In this document: one piece after another, positions 63,337-64,000 of the stretch | How positions within the stretch are numbered: position 1 is the first letter of the stretch | Layout of the letters: the number at the start of each line of letters is the position of its first letter | Origin: Aldehydirespirator sp965221605 | Lineage (GTDB): Bacteria; Actinomycetota; Acidimicrobiia; Acidimicrobiales; Aldehydirespiratoraceae | Assembly (NCBI GenBank): GCA_965221605.1 | Contig: CBDCSK010000004.1 | Span: 248,001 to 312,000, forward strand | Reading direction: 5' to 3' | DNA: 64,000 nt | The notes under the pieces: generated by a model | What the model saw: the letters and a program-made list of their open reading frames with translations, nothing else | The model's database searches: none | Told to the model about the DNA's origin: nothing | Program-made: the position numbers and the translations under genes

Positions 63337-63960
63337 TCAGCGAGGCGACGCGCCTGTAGCCGATCTGGACTCCCCGAGGTCGATCTCCACCATGGGGCGC
63401 TGGGTGACGGTCGCGTGGAAGTTGCCTTCGCCGCTGTGCAACCAACCCGTCGGCCGGACTGCTACCTGCACCGGGCGGCCTAGACGAGGCTCGGCTGCGG
63501 ACAGCGCCGCATAGAGCTGTTCGCGGTCGGGTGAGCCGAGAACCAGCACGTCGATGTCCCCGACAGGGCTACCAAGTGCCGAGCCGGCGCCGTGGATGGC
63601 CGTGGCCCAGGACCCGAAGATGCACGCGGCGGCGATGCCTTCTACGCCAGCGAGCTCCTCTGCCAGGACACCGGGCGGGCCGAACGCCTTGACCAGCACG
63701 TCGGCGAGACCCTCGAAGTACGGGCTGGCAGTGTCGGCGCGCACCAGCCTGGTGTTGCCGACCTTGCGGCTGGTCAGGATCCCGGCCGACTCGGCTCGGT
63801 CGACCTCCCGATGCACCGAGCTGATCGGAGTATCCAGCATCACCGCCAGATCCGTGAGACTGGCCTCCAACTCGGGATCACCGAGCAGCCGTGCCAGCAG
63901 TTCGCCCTGCTGTCGCGACCTGAGAATGGGCAGCAGGCTGAGCGCTCTGCCTCTTTCCAT
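63337..63960 (-). CDS. Winged-helix protein with nucleotidyltransferase domain
   Basis: 207 residues from ATG 63960. N-terminal winged helix (LTDLAVMLDTPISSVHREVDRA) and C-terminal nucleotidyltransferase motif F-G-S-W-A with G-D-I-D-V-L-V-L. Such fusions occur in MNT-like toxin-antitoxin and regulatory systems. TATGCT ends 9 nt before the ATG, suggesting a leaderless message. A start at 63993 is possible. Confidence 0.8.
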   Translation of the reverse strand: MERGRALSLLPILRSRQQGELLARLLGDPELEASLTDLAVMLDTPISSVHREVDRAESAGILTSRKVGNTRLVRADTASPYFEGLADVLVKAFGPPGVLAEELAGVEGIAAACIFGSWATAIHGAGSALGSPVGDIDVLVLGSPDREQLYAALSAAEPRLGRPVQVAVRPTGWLHSGEGNFHATVTQRPMVEIDLGESRSATGASPR

Positions 63961-64000
63961 AGTTTGGGAAGCATATCCCGGTTTATGGGACATCAGCGAG

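Overview
The window is high-GC DNA from an actinobacterium-like chromosome. Evidence: F420-type LLM oxidoreductase, the lepA-hrcA-dnaJ-rsmE order, a DUF512 radical SAM gene next to der, many GTG starts, and frequent starts lying 6-9 nt behind a TANNNT hexamer (leaderless style). An uncultivated Acidimicrobiia-like lineage is my best guess, from gene content only.

1-1.5 kb holds the start of an aromatic-ring catabolic operon (Rieske oxygenase, gentisate-dioxygenase-like cupin, MarR regulator). 1.5-12.1 kb is an integrated island: a 19-bp direct repeat of the tRNA-Ala 3' end lies at both edges, a P4-type integrase sits inside the left edge, and the cargo is an SLH surface protein, a lipoprotein, a DUF6036 nucleotidyltransferase pair, an IS1380-family insertion with 5-bp target duplication, and a 1203-residue DUF4062-TPR-PIN protein that looks like a defence effector.

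12.1-29.5 kb is core chromosome: tRNA-Ala, LLM oxidoreductase, thioredoxin-like protein, comEA-comEC, holA, rpsT, lepA, hrcA, dnaJ, rsmE, a pseudokinase, DUF512, der, a SpoIIE-type phosphatase and tRNA-Pro. 29.5-46 kb mixes metabolic genes (EthD, aminotransferase, SDR, Cu/Zn SOD, PIG-L, hydrolase, Rieske oxygenase, MOSC) with toxin-antitoxin modules and a collapsed two-subunit dehydrogenase. At 43 kb an AhpD-like gene is interrupted by an in-frame TGA exactly at the second cysteine of its CxxC motif, followed by a hairpin with a GGUCU loop: a probable selenoprotein with a bacterial SECIS.

46-64 kb is a scrambled defence island. It keeps a complete DUF1156 DNA methyltransferase, but its SNF2/DUF3883 helicase has lost the ATP-binding end and its DUF499/Swt1-HEPN gene keeps only the N-terminus. 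Around them lie an XRE-ImmA/IrrE regulator and its degraded copy, a HEPN protein, a second DNA methyltransferase with an in-frame amber codon, an AT-richer gene of unknown function, HTH-PIN and RHH modules, and several gene stubs that meet at deletion junctions.
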